From Solen grandis (taxonomy: Eukaryota > Mollusca > Bivalvia > Adapedonta > Solenidae): a stretch of 64,000 nt of DNA. Position 1 is the stretch's first letter. The number at the start of each line of letters is the position of its first letter. Positions 23,106 through 34,169 of the stretch are shown here, in pieces. Below the pieces are notes generated by a model. The model was not told where the DNA came from. It ran no database searches and was given only the letters and a program-made list of their open reading frames with translations. The stretch covers positions 13,177,193 to 13,241,192 of the forward strand of contig CM037795.1 in assembly GCA_021229015.1 (NCBI GenBank). Direction: 5' to 3'. The translations under genes were made by a program, and so were the position numbers.

Positions 23106-24002
23106 TAGGTAGGTGTAACTAGATTCATTTCTCATACGAGAACTTCGCTTATATCTACTCGTGATCATGTTCTTTGGTTACAGTTTAACAAAATGGCAAC
23201 ATTTTGACCAAATTTCATATATAGACACACTATAGATATTGTAATTCGTATATCAACAACTTCGATGTTAACATATATTTTATACATGAAGAAGTAAATA
23301 AAGACTCTCAAGTTGCATAATTCATATATACATGTAGTTGCATAACTACAGCATGGTTTATCACACAGTTGTAACACACACAAAAAAAAATATTGACTGA
23401 AAATTATATTTGATTGTCAGTTTCCTAAACTATTATTTTCAGGACCTTTTAGGAATCACAAATTCAGTTTTAGATTCATGATTGCGCAATTAGTTATGAT
23501 GCTGGACTCTTCCTGACTAAACTCGAATTAAATATCTTTTAAAGGGATTTTATTCTACGCAAATTATAAGAACATTGCAAAATATAGTGCTGTATTTGAA
23601 CTAATAAGACTATATTTTTACTGATTCATATTGCAATTCCTCCATTAGATCGAGATGTTTTTTTCAGGCCTAGTATTTTCTGTCTGTCTTTATGTTAAGA
23701 ATTGGTGCCTATAGAGAGTAATTTCTTTTTCATATACATGCTCATGTTTTCAGATGTACATATAATAACATAATAATAATAATATGTGTCACATTTCTTG
23801 TTTATAATTCCGGAGCCTTATCGGCTTTAAACACACTGTTATTGAATATCTATGATTTTATTTTCTGTATATACATACAAATATTTTTCTAAAGTTGTGA
23901 ATGTACATAATGTATGTAGTGCAAAGAAATTTAACATATGTGTTATTTTCTTAGATATATACTGTAGCTGACGTCTGATGCTAATTTTGTGAGAATTTGA
24001 AC

Positions 24003-24008
24003 AATAAA
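24003..24008 (+). promoter_or_regulatory. Candidate polyadenylation signal for the cadherin
   Basis: AATAAA followed within 30 bases by a T-rich element. It is the last good candidate before the convergent gene on the other strand. Confidence 0.4.
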
Positions 24009-24104
24009 TACTACAAGGAAATCAAGCTTGTTTTCTATATTTGCTTCCATTTTATAAAAAATATTAATAAATTCTGAATTCTAACCGGCCCCAATTGTCT
24101 ACTG

Positions 24105-24295
24105 GTGGCTTACCGGATGTGAGGAGTAGTAACCTACAAATAGTCTGCCATGTACTTGGGGTAGATTCATAGTAAGTGGACAAAGTGACTAGTGGTATCA
24201 TGCCACTTGGCTGTTGCGGGATATTGCAGTGTGGCAGCCATTTGTCTGTCTCGTGACTGAAAAATGTCGGTCCGTTAATTTCAAACAAACAAGCC
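24105..24295 (+). mobile_element. SINE family 1 fragment between convergent genes
   Basis: AGTGGTATCATGCCACTTGG, GGGATATTGCAGTGTGGCAG and CGTGACTGAAAAATGTCGGT match the 3' body of family 1. The tRNA-like head is missing. Confidence 0.65.
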
Positions 24296-24673
24296 AATTC
24301 TACGAAACTGTTGAGTCCCGTATACAAAATAGAATGTTCCTGGTTTTAGCTGGTTTTCTGTTACACATGTATTTTCAACTGAGAAATGCTTTTTAGCCCA
24401 CCCGCAAATAGTATTTGTAGCAACAAGTCACCTAGTGACGTCCCTGTAAGACACTGTAAGGTCACATACACATAGTTTTGCATTACTGTGTTAGCGAGGT
24501 ATCCCATATGTGCTCATACCTCACTATTTAGATTGGTACCTCGATTTGTATGTAGTCTTGTCATAACGATCATATTTCAGCCCCAAATCCAAACAAAAAG
24601 CACACCCACGCGCGCATGTTAAAATATATGTTTTTTATGATAAAACTATTTATGTGCACATGTACGAGTAATC

Positions 24674-24679
24674 TTTATT
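24674..24679 (-). promoter_or_regulatory. Polyadenylation signal for the antistasin-WAP gene
   Basis: On the minus strand this reads AATAAA, about 65 bases after the stop codon, a normal distance for a short 3' UTR. Confidence 0.5.
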
Positions 24680-24741
24680 TATTTTTCTCTACATTTTGAT
24701 GTTATTATTTTTCTAAAACCAAACTCCAAATTACACTTGAC

Positions 24742-24941
24742 CTACAGTCCAGTAGAATTCATAGAAAGTGTCTTTGACGTCCGTGGTATCGAGCGGCACG
24801 TGGGCCCGCACAGTCCCGGGCAGCAGACCATGCGGAAGAGACAGTCATCGTCTGTGTTGCACGAGAACCCGAGATCTATTCTGTACTGAAGCATGCACAA
24901 GAGTGAGGATGCCTTCTTTACAGGTGGGCATTTGCTGGAAA
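24742..24941 (-). CDS. Exon 3: WAP domain
   Basis: The minus-strand acceptor TTTTCCAG leads into SSKCPPVKKASS and the eight WAP cysteines, then RSIPRTSKTLSMNSTGL and the stop. A second AG seven bases downstream would break phase, so the first was chosen. Confidence 0.85.
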
Positions 24942-26388
24942 CTGGAAAATAAAGAATGCCGTTGAAAACAATGAGCAATGTTCAATGCTCCATGGCTACG
25001 ACTTCTTGATGGTAAAGGGTATCGGACAATATTGTTCATACCATATTCTAGCACATTCTGTACAGCAAAGAAACAGTCATTTATTTATTTATTTATTTAT
25101 TTATTCTTTCTTTCTATATATAATGAATGAATGAATGAATGAATGAATATTTGCAACAGTAATTCTTGTACCTTTGATTGGAAGAATATATGCAAAAATT
25201 TTTTTGCCAAAAAAAAATTAAAGAGGGAGATAGAGAGAAAAAGACAGAAAAATAGATAACAGGAAAGATAGATAAAAAAATAAATAGATACTAAATATTT
25301 GATCGATAATAAACATTTGACGATGATGTAAAAATAAACAATACTTTATGATCTAAGCGGCGAGATAACTCGTATTAAACAAATATAGAAATAGGTCAAG
25401 TTAAATGAAATTGATTAAACAAAATGAATTGATTTTCAGTTACTTTTGCCATATCCTCCAAGTTAAACGGCTTATTTTTATGAAAGTTATGGCCATACAA
25501 AAGCGAGTTCAATGCAGAGATTTTATATCCTTTTACTTTTTTCGTTTTTAATGTTTGACAAATGAAACAGAAAGTCCTATCATTCGTTACAACGAATGAA
25601 ATCTAGTTCATTTTGATCTCAATACTATTTCATATCTAAATACAGTGCAGGAAATACACAGTTTAGTATATGTAGTATGTTATTTAAAAGACCATTTCAC
25701 TACCTACGTAAATCAACGACCACTTTCCGAACACCAAATCTACATACTGTTGTAATTTCACACATTGTTAAAAATAAACATACATTTGAGATATTTCCCC
25801 TGTCACTGATTGGTCTATTTAAATCAGCGAATTATACCGGGTATTGCCGATCCTCTGGTGAAATGGTCACTGATTGGTCAATTTAAATTAGAGAATTATA
25901 CCGGGTATTGCTGATTCTGTATAGGTGAAATTCGGAACGTGAAAAACATTTTTTGTACATTTGTGTGTGTGGGGGGGGGGGGGGGGCTTTATTTTCGTTT
26001 TCACGAAAAATCACTTTACGAATACAATGAAATTATATAATAGGTCACGGTCACGAGAAGATATGTTCAGAATATGAAGACATCGGGTCCGGAGCCATAA
26101 TCTTTCATTTCAATGAAACATTCTTGCACTGCGAAAACTAACGCGCCCGGATTGTGAGGTTTCCAAGCTAATGGTGCCCGGATTATTGGATTTCACTGTA
26201 CCCCTGAAGATGCTTTTAATGTTACCCAGCCAATTTATATAAGCGAAAAATAAAGAATCTTTAACATTTTTTTCTAGATTATATAACATTATATTAAGGG
26301 GAAAATCCGATAAATGTCATTTTCAGACTCTCTTCATAAATGGTTTGAAGCTGAAAGATAGACTTTGAGACCCTTTGGGATTCGAAAA

Positions 26389-26424
<36 letters not shown>

Positions 26425-28594
26425 TCAATTGACGTCTCTCTATATAAACGACCATCAGACATCGTACGAATTGAAATTAGGAGAAAAGTAAGGACAAGCA
26501 CGGCCGTTTTGTGACACCGTGATATTTCTTAAGTACTCACATTTACACTCGCAGGTCTCGCAGCCGCTGGTGTCTGTCTTCCGTCCATGTGGGCAGTCAA
26601 CGGTGCATGTGTAGTTACAGGTTTTGTTCCCAGTTGGAACCTCAGATGAATTTGAGTTATAATACCCAGTCGTTTCATTGGTTCCATTTTCCGCTGCTTC
26701 AACTGCGGTGTCATTTTCTGAAGGAAATATAGATTCTGAAGCTTCTATTAGAGCATCAAGTGTCGGGACATTCTGGCGGTTTTTGATAGCAGTGCTTTTC
26801 ACAGTTCTTTCGTCAGGATTGGGCTTCTGTTTAATTGCATTTGGTTCATCGATTGTTAAGTCTGTGACCTTTGACTTCGAGTCAGTTAGAATTTCTGAAA
26901 TTCCGACAGCATTGTTAACTACAGGGCTTCTTGTCTGTGGTCTTGTTTCAATAGTGCGGGGCTGCACGTCATCAGTTTGCGATGATGTAATGTTACTGTC
27001 TGAATCAGCAAGCGTGTTATTATTCAGCTCAGTTGAAACATTTTCTGAACCTGATGCAATATCCTGAACATCAGTTCCCATCGTATCAGTAAGTGTGTCC
27101 AAAGCATCGGTTGCATTTGTTAATGCATCTGATATCGTATCAAGTACTGATACTAAACCGTCTAATACGATACTTGCGTTGCCAACTTGTCCTGATGCTT
27201 CAACTTTTGTATCCACAGATGCGCTACTTGATCCAACGAGGTTGATATCGACTTTAGCTTGAACATCTATTTGATCAGGGATTGGTTTTATCTCAGGAAA
27301 AAGACTTCCGTTGCTCACGTTGTTAGCATCTGCGGTTTCATTCATTTTGTCACTTTTAGCGACAGCTTTTCCTTGTGGCAAAGCATCAGGATTAGTGTTA
27401 ATGACTGAAGTAAAACTTGTATTGGCTGGGACGTTCTCAGATGCAGTATCTGAGACGTTGGTTGCTGTCTTTTCTGTTGGCTTTTTATCTTTTGAGGAGA
27501 TTAAAACTTTCGTATTCGGCGGTATACTTGGGTTTGTTGACACGGTGTCTGTACCTAAAATGGAAACCAATAATTTGTTAAAAAAAATCTGAGACCACGT
27601 ATAAACAGTTGTAATTATACATTTTGTCGGTTTGAACTAGTTGTGTTTTGCATCTCTGAATATCATGAAAAATTCATTTTCACCCCCTAATTCAAACAAA
27701 TACACCACTGAGCAATGATATCCGTTTCTCTTTATTATTTAAATATACGAAAGGGAAGAAAACACGCGGGGTCTGTTCATGTGATGTTAACGACAAAATC
27801 AGATGATAAAATCTCGAATCTGGCTACTGATGTTAAATTTGCTTTTATACATTTCCTTTCACCTTCAGTATATGTTACCAAGTATAATAAGCATTATTTC
27901 TGGTATACATGATGTCATCAACATTAAGGAAACACCCACTATCCCTTTTGCTTGAGTTCTATGAAATGATACCTCAGCGCCTTATACTTCTGTAGAGGAA
28001 ACGGGACTTACTGTTAAATCATTAATTTTCGTTGACATTAAATTTCGTTGATTATGTACCTAAGGGAATTCCGTGGGTGCATTTATATGTGGATCTATGT
28101 TCTAGAAAACGTGAGTTTTATATGAGAGACAAGTTTTCGTGGGGATTAATATTAGTGGATAAAACCCTCCACGGAATCGACGAAAATTAGTGTCCCGCGA
28201 AAATTAATGGTTCCACAGTAAATGATAATACTGCTTTTATACAAGATTGTAAGAACTAACTTTATTCAAGATTGTTCAAATAGTTATCATTATTACTCTT
28301 TTCAAGTCATAATAATTATCATTTTTACGATATTTTTAAAATTGAACTATTTTACAAGAAAATAAGTACACGTGTACTTCCGATAATGCTAATTTTCAAC
28401 GACTGATATTTCAAATCAATTTGATTTACTGTAATAAATTTGAAGTTGTGTGTTCTTGTCTAGGTATGCCTGTTTTATTGGCATGTTTGGTAGAAATTTA
28501 AGAGGTAAAATATAAACAATGAAAGCTAAAACATACCTTGGGAGTGAACTTCCAATGCACAAACAAAAACTAAAGTCAAAACAAGCGGGTTCAT
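24742..28594 (-). CDS. Secreted antistasin-WAP domain protein, complete, three exons
   Basis: Exons 28594-28537, 27554-26541 and 24941-24742 join in phase 1 both times to give 423 residues. Residues 1-19 (MNPLVLTLVFVCALEVHSQ) are a signal peptide. Residues 20-331 have no cysteine, are rich in Ser, Thr, Asp, Asn and Val, and carry about 16 N-glycosylation sequons. Residues 332-357 form an antistasin-type motif (six cysteines; CPHG, then D-x-x-GC). Residues 358-406 hold a WAP four-disulfide core with all eight cysteines (KCPP, FSC, DDDC, VCCPGLCGPTC). Both domains are classical small serine-protease-inhibitor folds, though WAP proteins also act in defence or matrix. The product is probably extracellular (mucus, haemolymph or shell matrix); the actual target is unknown. 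The gene converges on the cadherin and diverges from SLC13. Confidence 0.85.
25060..26400. other. Intron 2 of the antistasin-WAP gene, simple repeats
   Basis: It holds (TTTA)n then (AATG)n near 25078-25148, a duplicated CACTGATTGGTC...TTATACCGGGTATTG block (25803-25910), poly-G at about 25970-25987 and poly-C at about 26391-26418. No further exon was seen. Confidence 0.5.
25803..25912. repeat. Short tandem duplication, about 63 bases
   Basis: GTCACTGATTGGTC, ATTTAAATYAG and GAATTATACCGGGTATTG occur twice in succession, with some differences in the second copy. Confidence 0.75.
26541..27554 (-). CDS. Exon 2: cysteine-free glycosylated region and antistasin motif
   Basis: It is entered at a minus-strand TTTTAG acceptor (phase 1) and left at a strong GTGAGT donor just after CETCECK. 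The alternative, reading through to a stop at 26455, would add a short tail without a domain; the donor and the in-phase WAP exon favour splicing. Hydrophobic stretches such as LDGLVSVLDTISDALTNATD suggest a short helical segment near the middle. Confidence 0.82.
28009..28220 (-). mobile_element. Dispersed repeat family C, in intron 1 of the antistasin-WAP gene
   Basis: The ends TACTGTTAAATCATTAATTT and ATTAATGGTTCCACAGTA are inverted relative to each other. The interior (GACATTAAATTTCGTTGATT, TTCTAGAAAACGTGAG, TTTTCGTGGGGATTAATATT) recurs at 56700-56890, 43545-43720 and 62824-63030. It is probably a MITE. Confidence 0.75.
28537..28594 (-). CDS. Exon 1: signal peptide
   Basis: ATG then 19 codons of a textbook signal peptide with hydrophobic core LVLTLVFVCAL, ending at CAAG before a GTATG donor (phase 1). 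The longer frame that overlaps this stretch has no domain and is rejected. Confidence 0.8.
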
Positions 28595-29142
28595 CTTCAG
28601 CATCCGTTGTTATCTGGTCCATGTATCGAAATGAGCTTAGGTGCGTTTTCTGTGTAAATTTGTACCATTTGTTTTTCTTGGTAAAGCTGTTATTGCGTTG
28701 AATAACCGCAGTGCACAAGGTCACATGGCAATCTCACGGGACGGGTCATAAATTAATGAAGGGCTAAATGGCCGCAAAACAGATCAAAGGCCAAAGGGTG
28801 AACATCAGATAGGCGGAGGCTGCTGACATTTTAAGGTTTTGCACTCGTAAACAATTAAAACCAACTTGCCCTATCTGGCAAATGCATTAAGGCACGATGG
28901 ACATCAATCGTGTTATTTTTTTCGGAGTCCTTCCGGGAACGTCTGGACTATTTGTAACACTGTTCTACTAAATAGGTACATGTACCGGGCTGGTGTGGAG
29001 ACTGTCAAATAGATACGGTTGTTAATAAAACAACCAACTAACCAATCAACCAGGCTCATACAGTATTCAGTCGTTTTATTTCGCCTATCTCCGGATTCCT
29101 AGCGGAACAATCTGGGACGGACATGTGAATGCCGATATTGTT

Positions 29143-29252
29143 TGTTTCTGTATTGGGTTTAACGTTCATCCGACAGAATTTCATTCATTTGGAGACTATG
29201 TCTACTAGAGACATATATAGTTAGGCCACACTGTAGTATCACGCCATAGACG

Positions 29253-29253
<1 letters not shown>
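29143..29253 (-). mobile_element. SINE family 1 fragment (3' part)
   Basis: GGGTTTAACGTTCATCCGAC, TTCATTTGGAGACTATGTCT and AGTATCACGCCATAGACGTG match the reversed 3' body of family 1. The break falls where a (GAT)n repeat begins. Confidence 0.7.

Positions 29254-29285
<32 letters not shown>
29254..29285. repeat. (GAT)n microsatellite
   Basis: About ten perfect GAT units follow the SINE fragment. Confidence 0.95.
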
Positions 29286-29287
<2 letters not shown>

Positions 29288-29719
29288 GGCAATCAGGTAG
29301 ATTTTCTTCTTTTGGTAAAATCATTATACTTTTCTTAGACTAACACGCTCGAGGTCTTCCAGCCATCTACCAGTCGACCATAAATGTTGTGACGCACTTT
29401 CCTCACTTTCCCCAGTTGTTTACCTACCTGACATTTACCTGTCAATTTTCGGCCAGAAATAAGTGTTTGTTGCATTCGTAACTGGCTTTTTTTTTGTCTG
29501 TCCTGCCTCAGGGTCAGAATGCAAATACTAAATCAAGATCTTTTATGAGCTGTCTCATTAACTTTACTTGTGCGCTCGGATACAATGCAGGTCTAATACA
29601 ACGCTGTATTTGAGGTCCGCCTATAGATGCCTTGTTAAATTGGAAAAATCTGTGTTTGCTACAGCATAACTACATGATTTGTGGTATTGTAGTTTCCTGA
29701 TATTCTACAATCACCATAC

Positions 29720-29890
29720 TGTTTCAAACTGAGTTTTTTTTATTCCTCACTATAAAAATATATCAACTAGTCTTCTTTTCGTTTGCGGTTGAGTCTGTTT
29801 TCAAACTGAGGTTGTTTTTGTACCTGTCTGATTTTTTTGTTCCTCACTATCAAAATCTATCAACTAGTCTCCCTTTCGTTTGCGGTTTTG
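29720..29890. repeat. Tandem duplication of about 90 bases
   Basis: TTTCAAACTGAG, ATTCCTCACTAT, ATCAACTAGTCT and CTTTCGTTTGCGGTT appear twice in the same order. Confidence 0.85.
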
Positions 29891-31706
29891 TATGTGAGAC
29901 AGACTTCATAGTGTTCAATGGGGTCATAACCGCTTGCACACAAAACTTGATAGCCTGTACTGACGTAACGTCACCTATTTTTGTTCTTCAGAATTTCTTA
30001 CCTTCTATTGTGGTCAGTGCTGACCAAGTCTTTGGACTTAGATTAGGGCCGCCCACATGGATGACCACTCCTTAGATAATATATATGTATATTTTAAAAA
30101 TACAGATAACATATATAACAGATGTGTGTATTAAATATGTAGTTTCGACCGGGTTATATTAGGACTCTGTGTTGTGACCGTGGGTCACTTATTATAAAAC
30201 ATCGTTCGTGAAGAGAAATAATGTCATACGACTTCCCATATATATTTATCCATATATTAGATCGCGTTATATCAAGGCTAGTTTATACTCTCTGTGTAAG
30301 TTAAGAGTAAAAAGTAAACAAGGCCAGTGATAAATTATTTCAATAGAATAATATATCAATCTGGTTAAATTCAGCTCCTAAATGACGCTATGCTATGAGA
30401 GTAATGTACAAGTAAGAAGGCTTGAACTTTATAGTCTGATGGATTACTAGTATATATCTTCAACAATAAGCCTCCTGTATGTTTTCATTGAATCAGCTTC
30501 ATGCATGTGAATTACGGCCTTATAGTCAATAAATCTATTTGTCTATTCTTCTAAAAACGTTAAACATGTATAAATATGCAATGGATATCGATAAGTGTTT
30601 TGTTTTTCTGCAAGACCTTTAAAAAGCCTTGACATAGAAAACACACACACGCGCGCGCGCTTATGTGCGTGAGCGCAGGGTTTCAAAACACTGCGTAGGA
30701 GACATTATTTTACAGGATGGGATGACCATACCCACAGAATAATGACTAGTTTTAGAAGAGAAAAGAGAAATAACACTTCATCACACCAGTCACCGGTGTC
30801 AATATTCCTCTACCCCGCCTGCTAAATTACTAGAAAACATGATCTGTCATGTTACTTTGCCAACCTTCCAATGGCCAAAGAATACACCATATGAACTTGA
30901 TTACTGGCTGTTACTTTTTTTTTTGATTTAGTGGACTTCACTTGACTGCGAAAAATAACACAAACTGACGATCAACCCCGAGAGTGAATTTAAGTGTGCA
31001 AAGGAAAGCTTTTGGAAATATTCTTAGTTTCGATAATAAATAACTTGTCAATATATAGCTTTTTTTAGACCAGATGTGATATTGATGGCGTCAGAGTCTC
31101 GTGAGAGACAAAAATCCATGACGTCAGTTCATTTGTTATTTGCAATACATAGCTGTTATTCCAATTAATATTGTTCAATTCCAACCAGATTCTGAACTTT
31201 TAATCAAAGCAACTGTTTCTTGGGATCTTTTTTAACGTAAGGAAATGGATCCCTTTGCTAAATTAAGATGTACATGTATTTTCAAGAAACTCACCATTCT
31301 TGATATAATGCCGTCGTAAATGAGAAAATAAGTACTTTCAGTTAAACTGTGACATCAGGACTATTCTGCATATCCAGTATAGTGATTTTTAGAAACAAAA
31401 GCTTCTAAACTCATTAGAGGCGAAAGCTTCTAAAGTCAGACAGTGGATTTTCTTCTTACAATCACATTACTGCCACATATCCATATATTTGCGTTGAAAA
31501 TAGTACCACTGTTTGTAGGAGTCAACATTGCAGTTTTGATAAAAGTTAGATACATGTATATTGCAGGATTTTGAAAGCATTGGGTATACTCACAATTTGT
31601 GTGCAAATAAAACTGGAATAGAGGCAAGTTTATAATTAAGTGTTCATCCGCAGTTTCATTGATTAAACTACCTTTAAATAACTTTATTTGCACTACAAAT
31701 TTACGG

Positions 31707-31795
31707 CTGCAGGATTAGCTTAATTGGTAAGAGCCTCGTTCAGTATTTTGTTCTTGCAAGGGGTCGTGAGTTCTAGTCCAGTTGAGACCTGTTTT
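31707..31795 (+). repeat. tRNA-like segment (SINE head or tRNA pseudogene)
   Basis: GGATTAGCTTAATTGGTAAG resembles an A-box D-arm, and GGTCGTGAGTTCTAGTCC resembles a B box, about 35 bases apart. Acceptor stem pairing is poor, so it is not called a functional tRNA. Confidence 0.35.
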
Positions 31796-31913
31796 TTTTT
31801 TCTAAAACTTATTTTTTATATTCTTGGGTTATATATTTAGAATTTTTTAATTCTAGTTTTTATGCTTCCATTATTTTGTGTTTGTTAACCTTTTGATTTA
31901 AATTTTAGACCAC

Positions 31914-32002
31914 AGGACCCTGATATTCAGTCAAAAAAAAAATCGACCTCTCTATATATAAATTATTTATAGAGAGGTCGATTTTTCTAATATGAGGGTC
32001 CT
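31914..32002. mobile_element. Small hairpin MITE
   Basis: The arms AGGACCCTGATATT and AATATGAGGGTCCT, and inside them AAAATCGACCTCTCTATA and TATAGAGAGGTCGATTTT, form a hairpin of about 89 bases with an AT-rich loop. Confidence 0.8.
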
Positions 32003-34061
32003 GCGCATAGACAGGTTTGGTTATAAGGTCAAAACAGTAGAAATTAGAGGGGGACAGTATGTTTAATGTAAGCCGTCAATTGAAACAATTTGCTTTTAAT
32101 CTTTTCTTGTTAGAGTCTCAAATGACTGTAGTGTCTCTAGTCGCATCTGTATGTCACAACTCAGAAAGTACTTTAGGAATTAAGTTTATACTTATTACAA
32201 TGGTCAAACTTTACTTACCAAGAACAATAACTCTACCTTGCTTCATCTCTATTACTTACTTGTATGATGAAATTATGTTTTTCTAGAACATATTTTAAAA
32301 AACATTGAAGGCATGGATATCATTCTTTACACATGGGAAAGGATGTGAAGTGACAAAGAACAATAACTTTCTCTTGCCCCATTTTCTTTCCTTTCTATAA
32401 ATATTATTTCTGTCTGCAGCAAATTCATGAAGTATTAAAGGTATTGAGAGGATCAATACTAAGAACCATTATTCCTTATCCATTTTTGTTTAATTTGACA
32501 GAGAACAATAAGTGAAATAATCTGTCTTACCTGCTGCTTAATAAGATTTAACGTCCCTGATTTTTTACATGCATGCCACAAAAAAAAATTTAAAAAAATG
32601 GATTGACTTTATAATTCAAATTTTAACTTTCGCTTTGCTTCTGACAGTGCTCTCAGGCCTTTGATTTATTGACAAAGTCATGGATATATAACCCGAAATT
32701 CATTTGAGTGTGGATATTTTTATACATGTACGATATGTAAATGATGAGTAAAAATTGAAAAAAAAAGGATGGGGTCTATTCCCTGAGTATTTTGCGTCTC
32801 GGAAAGCCATAAAAAATCCTTGGTCCCAACAGGGTTCAACCCAAGGCATTCGGATCTGCAATGTCATGCGTCCTTGATAAGAAGTACCTTTTACTTTGAT
32901 GCATAACTTCACTTTAAAGGCATGGCTATATCATTATTTCACTTTACTGTGTGTTGTAAAATCATCATGTTTTGCTAACATTCAATTCGTTGATAACGCA
33001 TCAAAGGCAATCCATTATTATCAGATATAACCACCTGACTATCAGCAAAAAAAAAAAAAAAAAACCACCCCCCTTCCGGAATTTTCCAGTCATATTCAGC
33101 CTAATACATATAATTTAATATATTTTGAATGCTACGGAGAACACTTATTGTTTAATACGTATCTAGTTATCCGCTCACTTATCATTTGTACTTAATAAAT
33201 TTATCTTATATGACTTACCCAGCACTAACCCCTCTCCAACAACACCATAAACACTTACAATAACAACAGCAGCAAAGTCATTGCATGGAAGTTCAAAGAA
33301 GAATTATTATTATTTCTAGAACATTGCGATTATTAGTTCGTCCGGTTAACCATGTGGCTATGGATCGCACTCGAAATGCATATTCGGAACACTTCGCTTA
33401 TTTCTTCGAAATTACCTCGGTAGGCGGGGATTCCCGAGGTGATACGATTGCCGGAAAATGTCGAGTAGTCACGAATGCGCGTATGCATCTCTCCTAGATA
33501 TTAAACTTTATACCTGCATGCATTTACTTTATTTTTAGGGCAGTGTTGTGCATGACTTGTCCCAATGGCTTTGACAACGGCTTTAAGGTTCATGGACAGA
33601 CATGAACTAGGAGTAAATGTATAGCAATTATAATGTTGACATATCTAGATAGAAGATTCGAATGTGATGAGAATTAGATTTGCAATTTATTTGAGATAAG
33701 TATAGGATAACATCAAGTTTGAAGTGCATTTTTTCTTTTTGCATGCATTGCATTGGGTTAATATTTTGTGCATAAGATAAGAGAAGAGTCAGTATTATCT
33801 TCAGGTAGTTTAAATGTTTACAAATCAGATTAAGGCAAGCGAATGTTTACACTGACTTGCTGGCTAAGGAGTAGCCTCAATAAAGACAACCTTATTTGAG
33901 ACTTATACAAGGAATGCTCGTACACATCATCAGAAGAACAGATCTACGGCAGTGACAAACGTTATCATTGAAACTACCAGGCTATGCTGAACTGTTAAGA
34001 AGCTTTGATGGGTAGCTGGAGATATTATTTTTCTTTATATGTTGTATATCTGAATTAAGTC

Positions 34062-34169
34062 ATGGGTTGCCGTGCTGTGTTTGGTGATTTGTTTTACATG
34101 AAGGATATCCTGGTAGTAGTCTTAACGCCGCTTCTTCTGCTGCCGCTACCCATCGTTGGCGACAGTTCG
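34062..34169 (+). CDS. SLC13A: SLC13 exon 1: start and first helix
   Basis: The first ATG gives [20 protein letters not shown]; an in-frame ATG 12 codons later (MKDILVVV) would suit the family's short N terminus equally well. [11 protein letters not shown] is the typical first membrane segment. The donor GTGAGT is in phase 0. Confidence 0.85.

Larger units (their letters stand above)
21168..24025 (+). other. Probable cadherin 3' UTR
   Basis: There is no coding signal for 2.8 kb after the stop. AATAAA at 24003-24008 is followed by a T-rich stretch (CTTGTTTTCTATATTTG), a plausible cleavage context. An earlier AATAAA at 22034-22039 could give a shorter UTR. The reverse MITE B fragment near 22916-23105 lies inside this stretch. 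Confidence 0.4.
28595..34061. other. Intergenic space between divergent antistasin-WAP and SLC13 genes
   Basis: About 5.5 kb without recognisable exons. It contains a SINE fragment, a GAT microsatellite, a tandem duplication, a MITE-like hairpin and a tRNA-like segment, listed separately. Promoters of both genes should lie here, but no convincing TATA box was found. Confidence 0.5.

Noticed and set aside
26455..27570. Single-exon 371-residue gene with start at 27570
   Set aside because: The start lies in intron sequence before a good acceptor, and the end passes a strong donor that leads in phase to a complete WAP domain.
28416..28724. 102-codon minus-strand frame as the start of the antistasin-WAP gene
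   Set aside because: A different frame in the same stretch gives a proper signal peptide with a phase-matched donor; the longer frame has no domain.
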